A stretch of DNA of 48,901 nt from Ruminococcus sp. (GCA_015066665.1 SVNX01000019.1:1-48901); one strand, 5' to 3'; numbered from the stretch's first letter, positions 7,756 to 16,579 are shown. The notes: a model not told the origin generated them from the letters alone. Numbers and translations: made by a program.

Positions 7756-10674
7756 ATGAAAATGGTAAAAAGAGCAGCCGGCATTCTGACGGCAGCAGTA
7801 CTGGGTGTGAGTGCAGCAGCATTCGATCCGGCGGGTCTTGCGCAGATGAGTGTGAAGGCCTCGGCGGCGGCATCGGATTTCAGTTATCCCGTGCAGCAGT
7901 TCCGTATGGGCATTGCCGACACGAACCGCAATGTGAACATCAGCGCTGCCGAAGCCGGTGCGCCGGTCACATCCGCCAAGAACAACGGCACATCCGCAGA
8001 GAACTGGTACCTCAATTACATCAGCGCAGGCGTATATGAGATCGTCAGTGCCGATACGGGTCTGGTGCTCACGGCCGAGAACGGCTACTGCACCGTGTCT
8101 TCCGATACGGATGCGGCCAACCAGCGCTGGAACATCACATCCGTGCAGAAGGATTTTGAGGGCTATGATCTCTACTACAAGATCACAAGCAATGCCGACA
8201 GCAGCAAGGCACTGACCTTCACCCCCGACACCAATTCGTTTGCACTCGAGAGCTACAGCGGTGCGACCTATCAGAAGTACAAGCTGAACCTCAAGGGTCT
8301 GGAGGGCTTTGCCGCCAATGCCAAGGTTTCCGGCGGTGAAAAGGCCGGTACCATCGGCGGTCTGCTGGGCGAAACGGTATTCGTGGATACCACAGAAGAA
8401 TGCGTGGCTGCCATGAAGCGCACAGAACCCCTGACCATCGTTGTGACGGGCAATCTTGAATTCAACGACTGGGATCAGGCCGATCAGAAGATCGAGGACG
8501 ACAAGACCATCCTCGGCTCGTATTCGGCGAACATCATCTACAACTCCCGCTGGAGAAACGATGATTTCAACGGCGATATTAACATCACCCCCAGCAACAA
8601 CATCGTGCTGCAGAACCTGCATTTCCGTGCCACGGAGCTCAATTCCAACGGCTGCGGCGTGATTCTGGTTTACATTTATTGCGGCAGAAATATCTGGTTC
8701 GACCACAATGACTTCAGCGCAAGCTTTGCGCACAACAGAGATGTGGAGGTCGGCAAGTTCATCTGGATCAACACCCCCGTGGACAACTGGTCGGACGGCT
8801 GCTACAACGGCATCAGCCCTGACTACATCACCATCTCCTACAACCATTTCAACAACCGTTACTGGACAGTGGCCTATGGCACGCAGAACACCGAGACCAC
8901 CCGTGACCGCACGACCCTGATGTTCAACAAGTGGGAGAACTGCGCACGCCGTACTCCCCAGATCGGCAATGGTACGGGTCACGTTTACAACAGCTATCAC
9001 ACATATTCCATCTCCGATCCTTCCCAGCAGATCATTGCCGGTGACGGCTGCAAGATGCTCACCGAGTACTGCTATTTCGAGGGTCTGAAGGGACTGGAAT
9101 TCGCAGGCGGTGGCAGTGCAAGCTCCCCGATGCGTGATACCGGTTCCGTGTCAGCGGAAAGTGTCAATGGCGATGCATGGACCATGAACAAGGGCTTCAG
9201 CTACAGCCACACATGGAATCCGGGTACGGAGAATTACGGCTACAGCCTGATTCCCGCAATTGACACCAAGGTGTTCTGCAACACCTATTCCGGCAGCGTG
9301 ACAAAGCTCTCTGACATGAAGTACATCACCGACAGCGATCTTGCCGGTTATGTGATGAAGACCTATCCCTGCCCGTTCCTGAAGGACATCGAGTGCGGCG
9401 AGCTGGCGACCGGCAAGGAGGCTTCGCTGTTCAGCACGGCGAATGCCTACACTTTCAAGAATGCAGGCAGCGGTCTCTATCTTGAAGTGGCAGACGGTAC
9501 AGCGGCTGCCGGTACGGATGTCATCCAGAACGGCAAGGAAGCTGCCGCAGCAAACACATGGACACTTGAGGAAGCCGGTGACGGCTATTACCGCATCTAT
9601 TCCGCACTGGGCGATGGCAGAACGTATCTGCTCGACCTCGACTATGGTGCAGCGGACAACGGCACAAACATCGGCATCTGGACGGATACCGAGAGTGATG
9701 CCCAGCTGTTCAAGTTCGTGGCAAACGGTGACGGCACCTATCAGATGGCCACCAAGGCCACAAAGGATCAGAGCGGCATCGGCATTGTGGCAGGCTCCAC
9801 AGAAGCGGGTACCAGTGCAGTGCAGTGGAAGTATGACGGCAGTGCGAACCAGAGATGGATTGTGGAGATGCAGGGCACACTTGTGACGGATCTTGCCGTG
9901 AAGGATGCGGCAACCGCACAGTTCTGGGAAATTGCGAAGGATTCCGCAGCGGGCGACCGTCTGTTCGGCGACCGTGAAGCGGCTTATCTGACGCTGCCCG
10001 AGACACTGACCGGCGCAGAACGCATTCTGACATCCTGCGATGCGAAGTACATCAGCGATGATCTTGCAGCCTTCACAGCCGGTGCGGACATTGAAGTGTA
10101 TGTGGCACTGGACGAGCGTGTGACGTCGGCACCTGCATGGCTGCAGGGCTGGACACTGACGGACATGACCACAGCCTACAACACGGACTTCAGTTTTAAG
10201 ATCTACAGCAAGGCCTTTACTGCGGGCGAAGTGATTACCCTTGGCACAAACGGCCAGAGTGCATCCTGCGTGAACTACACAGTATTTGTGAAGGCACAGG
10301 AGGAAGAGGTGCCCACGACGGAAGCGACCACGGAGGCGACTACCGAAGCGACGACGGAAGCAACCACCGAGGCCACAACAGAAGCAACAACAGAAGCCAC
10401 CACCACAGCCAGCGAACCGGTATCCGACCCGACAGAGACCACAACGAGTGACATCGGGGAAGAGACGATGTACGGTGATGTAAATGTGGATGAAGGCGTA
10501 AGCATTGTGGATGTGATCATGCTCAACAAGTTTGTGATGGGCAGTCAGTCCCTGAATGACCAGCAGCAGCGCAATGCGGACTGCAACGGCGACGGCAATG
10601 CAGACGCAGCCGACTCGCTGATTATTCTGAAGCATCTGGTTGATCTGATCGAGACGCTTCCGATTACAGCCTGA
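7756..10674 (+). CDS. cellulosomal pectate lyase (PL1-like) with two ricin-type lectin modules and dockerin
   Basis: The 972-residue product has a signal peptide. A first beta-trefoil-like lectin domain (about 45-180, with NQRWNITS) precedes a family-1-type pectate lyase beta-helix (about 195-470) containing NIWFDHNDFS, YITISYNHFNN and the CARRTPQIGNG segment with the R-x-P pattern. A second ricin/CBM13-like domain (about 560-705, ending NQRWIVEM), an unassigned beta-rich region, a (TTEA)n linker and a two-repeat type I dockerin follow (GDVNVDEG...CNGDGNADAADSLIILKHL). It cleaves polygalacturonate by beta-elimination and would be incorporated into a cellulosome. GGGAGGA at 7744-7750 selects the ATG at 7756 over an earlier in-frame ATG. 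The lyase family call rests on motifs only. Confidence 0.93.
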   Translation: MKMVKRAAGILTAAVLGVSAAAFDPAGLAQMSVKASAAASDFSYPVQQFRMGIADTNRNVNISAAEAGAPVTSAKNNGTSAENWYLNYISAGVYEIVSADTGLVLTAENGYCTVSSDTDAANQRWNITSVQKDFEGYDLYYKITSNADSSKALTFTPDTNSFALESYSGATYQKYKLNLKGLEGFAANAKVSGGEKAGTIGGLLGETVFVDTTEECVAAMKRTEPLTIVVTGNLEFNDWDQADQKIEDDKTILGSYSANIIYNSRWRNDDFNGDINITPSNNIVLQNLHFRATELNSNGCGVILVYIYCGRNIWFDHNDFSASFAHNRDVEVGKFIWINTPVDNWSDGCYNGISPDYITISYNHFNNRYWTVAYGTQNTETTRDRTTLMFNKWENCARRTPQIGNGTGHVYNSYHTYSISDPSQQIIAGDGCKMLTEYCYFEGLKGLEFAGGGSASSPMRDTGSVSAESVNGDAWTMNKGFSYSHTWNPGTENYGYSLIPAIDTKVFCNTYSGSVTKLSDMKYITDSDLAGYVMKTYPCPFLKDIECGELATGKEASLFSTANAYTFKNAGSGLYLEVADGTAAAGTDVIQNGKEAAAANTWTLEEAGDGYYRIYSALGDGRTYLLDLDYGAADNGTNIGIWTDTESDAQLFKFVANGDGTYQMATKATKDQSGIGIVAGSTEAGTSAVQWKYDGSANQRWIVEMQGTLVTDLAVKDAATAQFWEIAKDSAAGDRLFGDREAAYLTLPETLTGAERILTSCDAKYISDDLAAFTAGADIEVYVALDERVTSAPAWLQGWTLTDMTTAYNTDFSFKIYSKAFTAGEVITLGTNGQSASCVNYTVFVKAQEEEVPTTEATTEATTEATTEATTEATTEATTEATTTASEPVSDPTETTTSDIGEETMYGDVNVDEGVSIVDVIMLNKFVMGSQSLNDQQQRNADCNGDGNADAADSLIILKHLVDLIETLPITA

Positions 10675-10677
10675 TAA

Positions 10678-10703
10678 TAAAAACCGCCCTGATGGGCGGT
10701 TTT
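10678..10703 (+). terminator. terminator of the pectate lyase gene
   Basis: AAAACCGCCC-TGAT-GGGCGGTTTT followed by T-rich sequence, immediately after the double stop. Confidence 0.95.
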
Positions 10704-10811
10704 TTATTTGGAGTTGGCTTTGCGGGGGCAGCCGGAAGCTGCGAGGTTTCAAGGTGTGGCCGAGGTACTGCGGGGTTTCAAGGTGCAGCCGGAATGCCAT
10801 AGGGGTTCAAA

Positions 10812-11006
10812 GGGGGCGAGCGCAGCGATGCCCCCTTGGCGGGGGCGGGGACGCAGTCCCCGCCCCAAAAGCCCCCTCTCCCCCGTGGGGGAGAGGGGGT
10901 TGGGGGTGAGGGGGCAAAACCCTGTGGGATGCCGGGGCAGCGCCCCGGTTGAGCACAGGGTTCCACCCCTCCCATATTGCATTTTTCTGCATAATGTGCT
11001 ATAATA
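10812..11006 (+). repeat. intergenic repeat A, copy 1, ending in a promoter
   Basis: GC-rich repeat with several nested hairpins (CCCCGCC/GGCGGGG, CCCTCTCCCCC/GGGGGAGAGGG, and CCCTGTG...CACAGGG enclosing CCGGGGC/GCCCCGG). It matches 15155-15350 almost base for base, including the -35/-10 region at its right end. The stretch before it (10714-10811) holds degenerate forms of the 39-bp unit seen at 14757-15160. No gene is visible between 10675 and 11065. Confidence 0.85.
10977..11005 (+). promoter_or_regulatory. promoter of the GldG-like lipoprotein gene, carried on repeat A
   Basis: TTGCAT (10977-10982), 17-bp spacer ending TGC, and TATAAT (11000-11005). This is an extended -10 promoter identical in layout to 15321-15349. 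Confidence 0.85.
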
Positions 11007-11065
11007 GTAACCAGTACATCCCCATGATAAAAAAGGGAACCAAATACAGAAAGGAATCATGCCCC

Positions 11066-11977
11066 ATGAACAGAAAACCAGCACTTTTCTGCACGGCATT
11101 GCTGCTTGCCGTGACCCTCGGTGCGTGCAGCACAGGGGAGAATGCCTCCTCGTCTGACAGCAGCTCCGCTGCCGAAAGTTCTTCTGCTGCTACGGAAGAA
11201 CCTGCCGCCACCGAACCCCCCGCTCCCTGTCAGATCGGCTATGTCACCGGCCACGGCGAGATGGATGATGCCGAAATCTCCAAGTTCGTTGCCCAGACTG
11301 CACAGGATGGCTATGAGTGGGAAGAGGTCTCCCTCCTCGAAATCCCCGAGGAAACCGACCTCCTTATCATCAATTCTCCCACCGCCGACCTCTCATCCGA
11401 TGAGCTGAATGCCCTCGATGCTTATGCCGATCAGGGACGCCATGTCCTGCTTCTGCTCCCTGCCAATGAAGCCGAAACACGCTATAAGAACCTCGGCCAC
11501 TTCCTCGACGGCTTCTGCCTTACCATCGACTATGACCATATCACCGAAACCGATTCCACACGCATGCTGAACGACAATGACGCTTTTATCCTCGCCGATG
11601 TCATCAGCTATCCGTCCAATATGACCCTCTATTCCGAGGAAGCCGCATCCGGCCTTCCCTTCCTTCTCGATGCCCGCAGCTTCCACTTCGTGTATCGTGA
11701 GAATTTCGATACCATCAAGATCGATGCCATGCTCCAGACTGCTCCCACTGCCATCGGTACGCCCTGCGGCGGTACGGAAGATGACCCCCTCACCTTTGAG
11801 GAGGAACGCCTCACCGTCATGGCCTATTCCCGTGATGAGGGGAGAAAAAATGCCTGCGTCGTTGCCGTCGGTGCATCCAATTTCCTCACCGATGCCCATT
11901 ATGAAGAGTCCTATTCCCGTTCTCCCGTCGATTTTGTCCATAGTACACTCGGCTGGTTCCGTTTCTATGCCGAATAA
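11066..11977 (+). CDS. lipoprotein with GldG/ABC-transporter-auxiliary-like domain
   Basis: The 303-residue product has a lipoprotein signal peptide with lipobox LGAC (Cys 21) and a Ser/Ala/Glu-rich spacer. Its globular domain starts IGYVTGHGEMDD and contains DLLIINSPTADLSSDELNALDAYADQGRHVLLLL. That pattern, a GHGE motif followed by a Rossmann-like strand with DLSxxE and a hydrophobic strand, is typical of GldG/PF09822-type auxiliary domains of ABC transporters. No transporter gene is adjacent, so the partner is unknown. The start at 11066 uses AAAGGA about 10 bases upstream. The family call is by motif resemblance. It would sit outside the membrane, anchored by lipid. Confidence 0.8.
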   Translation: MNRKPALFCTALLLAVTLGACSTGENASSSDSSSAAESSSAATEEPAATEPPAPCQIGYVTGHGEMDDAEISKFVAQTAQDGYEWEEVSLLEIPEETDLLIINSPTADLSSDELNALDAYADQGRHVLLLLPANEAETRYKNLGHFLDGFCLTIDYDHITETDSTRMLNDNDAFILADVISYPSNMTLYSEEAASGLPFLLDARSFHFVYRENFDTIKIDAMLQTAPTAIGTPCGGTEDDPLTFEEERLTVMAYSRDEGRKNACVVAVGASNFLTDAHYEESYSRSPVDFVHSTLGWFRFYAE

Positions 11978-12021
11978 TCCACTCGAAATTTGGCTAAAAT
12001 TCCTGAATTTTTTAATAACTC

Positions 12022-12050
12022 TTGCAATTCTTTGCACAATATGCTATAAT
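12022..12050 (+). promoter_or_regulatory. promoter of the FIST-EAL gene
   Basis: TTGCAA (12022-12027), 17-bp spacer and TATAAT (12045-12050), with the extended TGC before the -10. The leader to the start codon is about 135 nt. Confidence 0.85.
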
Positions 12051-12112
12051 ATATGCAGATTCGTTTGCATTAGTCCGGCTGGATTTCCGGCCGCTCTGCC
12101 AAGCTTTTGTTG

Positions 12113-12142
12113 ACCAACGACGTTCATAAATTTACCAACGAC
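12113..12142. promoter_or_regulatory. direct repeat pair, possible LytTR-type operator
   Basis: Two perfect 9-bp repeats ACCAACGAC (12113-12121 and 12134-12142), 21 bp start to start, between promoter and gene. On the minus strand each reads GTCGTTGGT. Paired 9-bp boxes with 12-13 bp spacing are the layout of LytTR-family sites; the match to the published box consensus is partial. Confidence 0.4.
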
Positions 12143-12191
12143 AAAAGATCATACTGATATATAAAGAGACAGTGTGATGGGGGAAATGACA

Positions 12192-14681
12192 ATGAAAACT
12201 TACAACCATTTGTTTACAACACTTCAGGAGTTTGAAAAATTCCTGACGGAACAGAACATCGACTGTGCTGCACCCATGGTGCTGCGCATCCATACTGGTG
12301 TCCATGCCAGCAGTGAGATGAGTGAAATGCTCGCCTGCCTGCATACCTATCTGCCCAATGCGCAGATTGTCGGATGCAGCAGCACCAGCGTCATCTATAA
12401 CGGCCGGCATATGAACGAGGTGTGCCTTCTGTCCCTGACTATGACGGAACAGTGCGCCATCGACAGTGCCCATGTGCCCTGCTTTGAAAACGGGATCGCT
12501 GTGCCCGGTGACCTGCTCGCCGAGCGGCTTTGTGATGCCCTGTCCCTGCACGGCAAAAAAGGCATCCTGCTCGCATTTGTCCCGCAGCTGTATTATCACT
12601 GCTCCCGCTTTGCACGGAAAATCACTGATCTTGCACCCAATGTCCGCCTCGTCGGCGGCGTGGCCAACCAGATGTCCGTGATGGAGGACGGCCGCATTTC
12701 CAGCACCGATTATACCTTCACACTCGAAGGATGCAGCAATCAGACCGTTTCTGCCGCTGTCATCCTCGATGAAGATCTCTATTGCTACGCCGATTATGCT
12801 CTCGGTGTCGAACGCATCAGCGATTCCTTCCGTGTGACGGATTACAAGGGCAATAGCATCCGTGCTGTGGATGATATTCCCGCCTTCAAGTGGCTTGTCG
12901 ATATGACCGGTGAGCATGTGGTCGAGGAGAATCAGGAGATTCTCAATATCTTCCCGCTCATTCGCAGCAGCCAGCCCGATACGGCATGGGCCATCCAGCT
13001 TTCCGGTGACAGCCGGGAAGCCTCCGTGTTCCTCATGACCGATGATATTGAACCCGATGAGACCATCTGCATCGGCTATGTCAATCCCAATGTCATCGTC
13101 GATGAGGTTAACCGTCTTTATCGTGAAATCAAGCGGCATCCTGCGGAAACGCTGTTTGTATACAGCTGTACGCTCCGCAAGAAGATCCTGCAGAACTGCT
13201 CTGCATGGGAGACGGGGCCGCTCAAGAATACATGTGCCTCGGGTGCCTTCCTTGGCGGCGAGTTCTTCTATGATGGCACAAGCTGCCGCTTCGGCAACTG
13301 TGCGTTCACGCTGACTTCGGTGGCCACGCAGGAGGTTTATCCCAACCTCAATACCCAGGTGCTGAACAATACGCACAATCTGCACCATGACAATGAGCAT
13401 CTGGTAGATTATCTCAGCTCCTGTGCCATGGGCGAACGCAGCAACATGCAGGACAAGGGAGAAATTTTCTCCGGCATCCGCTCATTGCTGTATGCGGATA
13501 AAACCGAGCGGCTCGGCAATATGACCAAGCTTGCCTATGACATTCAGGTACGCAAGCTCAACAAGCTCTGCCTCATTGCCATCCGCAATGCCAGCGAGCT
13601 GATTGCCTATGCCGGCTATCGTTCCTACCATTACATGTTCCAGGAAGTCCTGTCGAAGATGCAGGCCTTCCTGCGTGAATACGGCGTCCGCTATTATCTG
13701 TCCGAGCAGGGTGAAATCCTCATCTGCGGCAACGATCAGATTGAGGATGCAGTCTTTGAACAGGCCATGCGGCGGCTGGATCAGTATCTGGTTTCGGCGA
13801 ATTATTTCCGTCTGATGCCGGTATTCGAATTTTGTCTGGTGCTGCACGAGGTGAATCTCCTGCGCAGTGCCAAGGTGGTACAGAGTGTACTCCGCACCGA
13901 CACCAAGAAGCGTTTCATTGTCTATTCCAAGGACATGGGCTTTGAGGAGCGCAATGTGCACGATGTCCAGATGCTGCACATCATCAACGAGGCACTCAGC
14001 CATCAGCGGGTGCAGCCGTTCTATCAGGGCATTTTCGACAATAACGTGAAGCAGATCACGATGTTCGAGTCCCTCATGCGTCTGACGGATGAGGATGGAA
14101 AGCTCTATTTTCCGGATGAATTCTTCCCCGTAGCCAGAAAATACGGTTTGTACGGTGAGCTGTCCCGCTGTCTGATTGACAAGGTAATGCGGACATTTGA
14201 GGACAAGGATGCTTGTGTGACGATGAATCTGTCGATGCAGGACATTCTGGATCCGGCCATGACCGAGCTGATTTACGGGCACATGCAGCGTGCACGCCAT
14301 CCGGAGCATTATGTATTCGAGGTGGTAGAGACGGAGGACATTGACGATTACAAGGCGATCGGTGAATTTGCCGACCGGATTCATCAGTACGGCGGCAAGA
14401 TTGCGTTGGATGATTTCGGCAGTGGTTTTTCGAATCTGGTGCATGTAATCGGACTGGATCTGGATTATCTGAAGGTTGACGGCGGGATCATCCGCAAGAT
14501 CTGTGAAGATCCGGACTGCCGGAGTCTGCTGGAGCTGGTAGCGGTCTGGTGCCGTCTGCACAACAAGAAGGTCATTGCGGAATTCGTGGAGAATCAGGAC
14601 ATTCAGATGATTCTGTGCGAATACAACGTAGACTATTCACAGGGTTATTTCTTTTCAAAGCCTGCACGAATTTTTGATTAA
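12192..14681 (+). CDS. FIST sensor - degenerate GGDEF - EAL protein (probable c-di-GMP phosphodiesterase)
   Basis: The 829-residue soluble protein has FIST_N (about 20-195, AQIVGCSSTSVIYNGRHM) and FIST_C (about 210-370) domains, which are thought to bind small ligands. A GGDEF-like remnant (about 415-570) has SEQGE where the active loop should be. The EAL domain (about 595-829) keeps the catalytic set: ESLMR (Glu 626), the Asn of NLSMQD, EVVETE, DDFGSG (from Asp 740), LKVDG, EFVEN and SQGYFFSKP. It should therefore hydrolyse c-di-GMP. GGGGGAA at 12179-12185 places the start at the ATG 12192; several earlier in-frame start codons overlap that site. No membrane segment is seen. It is monocistronic, with its own promoter and terminator. 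Confidence 0.9.
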   Translation: MKTYNHLFTTLQEFEKFLTEQNIDCAAPMVLRIHTGVHASSEMSEMLACLHTYLPNAQIVGCSSTSVIYNGRHMNEVCLLSLTMTEQCAIDSAHVPCFENGIAVPGDLLAERLCDALSLHGKKGILLAFVPQLYYHCSRFARKITDLAPNVRLVGGVANQMSVMEDGRISSTDYTFTLEGCSNQTVSAAVILDEDLYCYADYALGVERISDSFRVTDYKGNSIRAVDDIPAFKWLVDMTGEHVVEENQEILNIFPLIRSSQPDTAWAIQLSGDSREASVFLMTDDIEPDETICIGYVNPNVIVDEVNRLYREIKRHPAETLFVYSCTLRKKILQNCSAWETGPLKNTCASGAFLGGEFFYDGTSCRFGNCAFTLTSVATQEVYPNLNTQVLNNTHNLHHDNEHLVDYLSSCAMGERSNMQDKGEIFSGIRSLLYADKTERLGNMTKLAYDIQVRKLNKLCLIAIRNASELIAYAGYRSYHYMFQEVLSKMQAFLREYGVRYYLSEQGEILICGNDQIEDAVFEQAMRRLDQYLVSANYFRLMPVFEFCLVLHEVNLLRSAKVVQSVLRTDTKKRFIVYSKDMGFEERNVHDVQMLHIINEALSHQRVQPFYQGIFDNNVKQITMFESLMRLTDEDGKLYFPDEFFPVARKYGLYGELSRCLIDKVMRTFEDKDACVTMNLSMQDILDPAMTELIYGHMQRARHPEHYVFEVVETEDIDDYKAIGEFADRIHQYGGKIALDDFGSGFSNLVHVIGLDLDYLKVDGGIIRKICEDPDCRSLLELVAVWCRLHNKKVIAEFVENQDIQMILCEYNVDYSQGYFFSKPARIFD

Positions 14682-14685
14682 CATC

Positions 14686-14718
14686 AAGCCATCCTTCCAT
14701 TGGGAGGATGGCTTTTTT
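14686..14718 (+). terminator. terminator of the FIST-EAL gene
   Basis: AAGCCATCCT / AGGATGGCTT hairpin followed by six T, four bases after the stop codon. Confidence 0.93.
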
Positions 14719-14756
14719 GCGGGTATGTTCTGATGGGATGCGGCGTAGGCAGTGGC

Positions 14757-15160
14757 GTGCAGCCAGAGTGGTCAAGGGGAGCGTTCAAACCGAGCGTGCA
14801 GCTGAAGGGGATCAAGGGGAGCGGTCAAACCAAGTGTGCAGCCAGAGGGGTCAAGGGGGCGAGCGCAGCGCTGCCCCCTTGGCGGGAGGCGGGGACGCAG
14901 TCCCCGCCCTAAAAGCCCCCTCTCCCCCGTGGGGGAGAGGGGGCAAAAACCCTGTGGGCAGTGACGAGTGCATGGGGCGTGCAGCCGGAGGGGTCAAGGA
15001 GAGCGGTCAAACTGAGCGTGCAGCCGGAGGGGTCAAGGGGAGCGGTCAAACCAAGTGTGCAGCCAGAGGGGTCAAGGGGAGCGGTCAAACCGAGCGTGCA
15101 GCCGGAGGGGTCAAGGGGGCGAGCAAACCGAGTGTGCAGCTGGAGGGGGTCAAGGAGGCG
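14757..15160 (+). repeat. 39-bp tandem repeat region
   Basis: About seven to eight degenerate copies of a unit of about 39 bp beginning GTGCAGCC(A/G)GAGGGGTCAA, at 14757, 14796, 14836, 14977, 15016, 15055, 15094 and about 15132. They are interrupted at 14846-14953 by a partial copy of repeat A. Units are head to tail without spacers. The 700 bases from 14682 to 15383 contain no convincing gene. Confidence 0.85.
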
Positions 15161-15350
15161 AGCGCAGCGCTGCCCCCTTGGCGGGGGGCGGGGACGCAGT
15201 CCCCGCCCTAAAAGCCCCCTCTCCCCCGTGGGGGAGAGGGGGTTGGGGGTGAGGGGGCAAAAACCCTGTGGGATGCCGGGGCAGCGCCCCGGTTGAGCAC
15301 AGGGTTCCACCCCTCCCATATTGCATTTTTCGGCAGAATATGCTATAATA
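15155..15350 (+). repeat. intergenic repeat A, copy 2, ending in a promoter
   Basis: Nearly identical to 10812-11006. It has the same chain of GC hairpins, the same CCCTGTG/CACAGGG outer stem, and the same promoter at the right-hand end. It again lies directly upstream of a lipoprotein gene. Confidence 0.88.
15321..15349 (+). promoter_or_regulatory. promoter of the small lipoprotein gene, carried on repeat A
   Basis: TTGCAT (15321-15326), 17-bp spacer ending TGC, and TATAAT (15344-15349). Confidence 0.85.
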
Positions 15351-15383
15351 GAAGAAACACAGCAAAAAGGAGAGGAGACATCC

Positions 15384-15992
15384 ATGAAATTCGCAAATAC
15401 AGCCGCACTTCTGGCGGTCTGCGGCCTGCTGAGCCTGACAGGCTGCGGTCAGGCGGAAGAGACTGCATCGATTGCCGAGACCCAGCCCGCCACAAAGCCC
15501 TTTGTGCCGGAGGGGGCCATTGCCGATGACTCCGGAGAATTCGTCTATACCGGACAGCTCAAGGAGGTCGGCGATGCGGAAAATGGGTATATCAAAGTGC
15601 CGGTGACCTTTGTGCAGTTCCAGGAGGAGGGCGTTTCGGGTCTGACACAGTATTCCGACCCCACGGGCAGCAATGTCATCACGCTCGATTTTTATGAGGG
15701 GATCCCCTATGAGGATGCCGCCAACAGCATCGTTTACCACATGGCCGAGGATGAAAATGTTGAGGGCCTGACCGGTGCATCCGTGACCGTGGCCGGCTAT
15801 AACGCCAAGCAGATCTACTGTCACTATACGGATGATGACAAATTTGTCGTGATCTGGCTGATTGAGGATCCCTCAAATCCGTCGGACAGCTATTATCTGG
15901 CCATCGAGTTCTTTAACGAGTCGGCGGACATTATGGCCTGCTCATCCACCTTCCGGACGGTGCATGACCATGCAGGCGAAAGCCAGAGATAA
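15384..15992 (+). CDS. small lipoprotein of unknown function
   Basis: The 202-residue product has a type II signal peptide (MKFANTAALLAVCGLLSLTGC, Cys 21) and a Thr/Ala/Glu-rich spacer. A domain of about 160 residues (FVYTGQLKEVGDAENGYIKVPVTFVQF...) then alternates strands and acidic turns, and I do not recognise it. GGAGAGGAG upstream of 15384 supports the start. The Nudix gene follows after 30 bases without a terminator, so the two are probably co-transcribed from the repeat-borne promoter. Location: outer face of the membrane. Confidence 0.82.
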   Translation: MKFANTAALLAVCGLLSLTGCGQAEETASIAETQPATKPFVPEGAIADDSGEFVYTGQLKEVGDAENGYIKVPVTFVQFQEEGVSGLTQYSDPTGSNVITLDFYEGIPYEDAANSIVYHMAEDENVEGLTGASVTVAGYNAKQIYCHYTDDDKFVVIWLIEDPSNPSDSYYLAIEFFNESADIMACSSTFRTVHDHAGESQR

Positions 15993-16022
15993 TCAATCGA
16001 AATAGAATCGGAGGAAAAAACA

Positions 16023-16520
16023 ATGGAATACTGGGATATTTATGACATCAACAAGCAGCGTACCGGCCGCACCATGGAGCGGAATGATTTTACCATGCAG
16101 GAGGGGGATTATCACCTTACCGTGCTCGGCGTCATCATGCGTCCCGACGGCAAATTCCTCATCACACAGCGTGCACTCGACAAGCATTGGGCACCGGGCT
16201 GGTGGGAAGTGCCGGGCGGCGGCGTGACAGCAGGGGAGGATTCCCGTGATGCCGTCATCCGTGAAGTGATGGAGGAAACCGGACTCGATGTGTCCGGTTG
16301 TGAGGGCGGATTGCAGTTCACCTATCGCCGTGAGAGCAAGGGCGACAATTATTTTGTCGATGTGTATCGCTTCGTGCTTGATTTCAAGGACGAGGATGTG
16401 ACCCCGCAGCTGGCAGAGATGACGGGCTATATGCTCGCCGACCGCAGCCAGATCGAGGCCTTTGCTGCTGAGGGCATCTTCCTGCACTATGACAGCATTA
16501 AAGAGGTTTTTGATGATTGA
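16023..16520 (+). CDS. Nudix hydrolase
   Basis: The 165-residue product has a complete Nudix box G-x5-E-x7-REVMEETGL at residues 66-88 (GGVTAGEDSRDAVIREVMEE). Nudix enzymes cleave nucleoside-diphosphate-linked or related pyrophosphates with Mg2+. The N-terminus (YWDIYDINKQRTGRTMERNDF) resembles the Nudix subgroup that shares an IPP-isomerase-like start, but the substrate cannot be told. GGAGG precedes the ATG. The gene is second in a likely two-gene operon with the lipoprotein, ending at the bidirectional terminator 16531-16560. Confidence 0.93.
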   Translation: MEYWDIYDINKQRTGRTMERNDFTMQEGDYHLTVLGVIMRPDGKFLITQRALDKHWAPGWWEVPGGGVTAGEDSRDAVIREVMEETGLDVSGCEGGLQFTYRRESKGDNYFVDVYRFVLDFKDEDVTPQLAEMTGYMLADRSQIEAFAAEGIFLHYDSIKEVFDD

Positions 16521-16530
16521 AGATAAAAAG

Positions 16531-16560
16531 AACCCCGAAAGATATTATTCTTCCGGGGTT
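16531..16560. terminator. bidirectional terminator between Nudix and mnmA genes
   Basis: AACCCCGGAAGA-like stem with a short loop between convergent genes. A/T-rich flanks on both sides allow use in both directions. Confidence 0.85.
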
Positions 16561-16579
16561 CTATGTTCATATTTCTTCT

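Noticed and set aside
7654-9000. Long open frame antisense to the pectate lyase (448 codons), and similar ones at 9151-10800, 20452-22479, 22793-24736, 27260-29980 and 5092-7245
   Set aside because: They mirror genes with clear domains. They have no ribosome-binding sites and their translations are low-complexity Cys/His/Arg-rich sequence, as expected from GC-biased third positions of the real gene.
12051-12191. c-di-GMP riboswitch upstream of the FIST-EAL gene
   Set aside because: The conserved GEMM core elements are not visible; only a weak CCGG stem and the 9-bp direct repeats are seen.
14757-15160. CRISPR array
   Set aside because: Units are contiguous and degenerate, without unique spacers, and no cas gene is present.
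14708-15385. Open frames across the repeat array on both strands
   Set aside because: They exist only because the 39-bp unit is a multiple of three. The predicted peptides are Gly/Arg/Pro repeats with no start signals.
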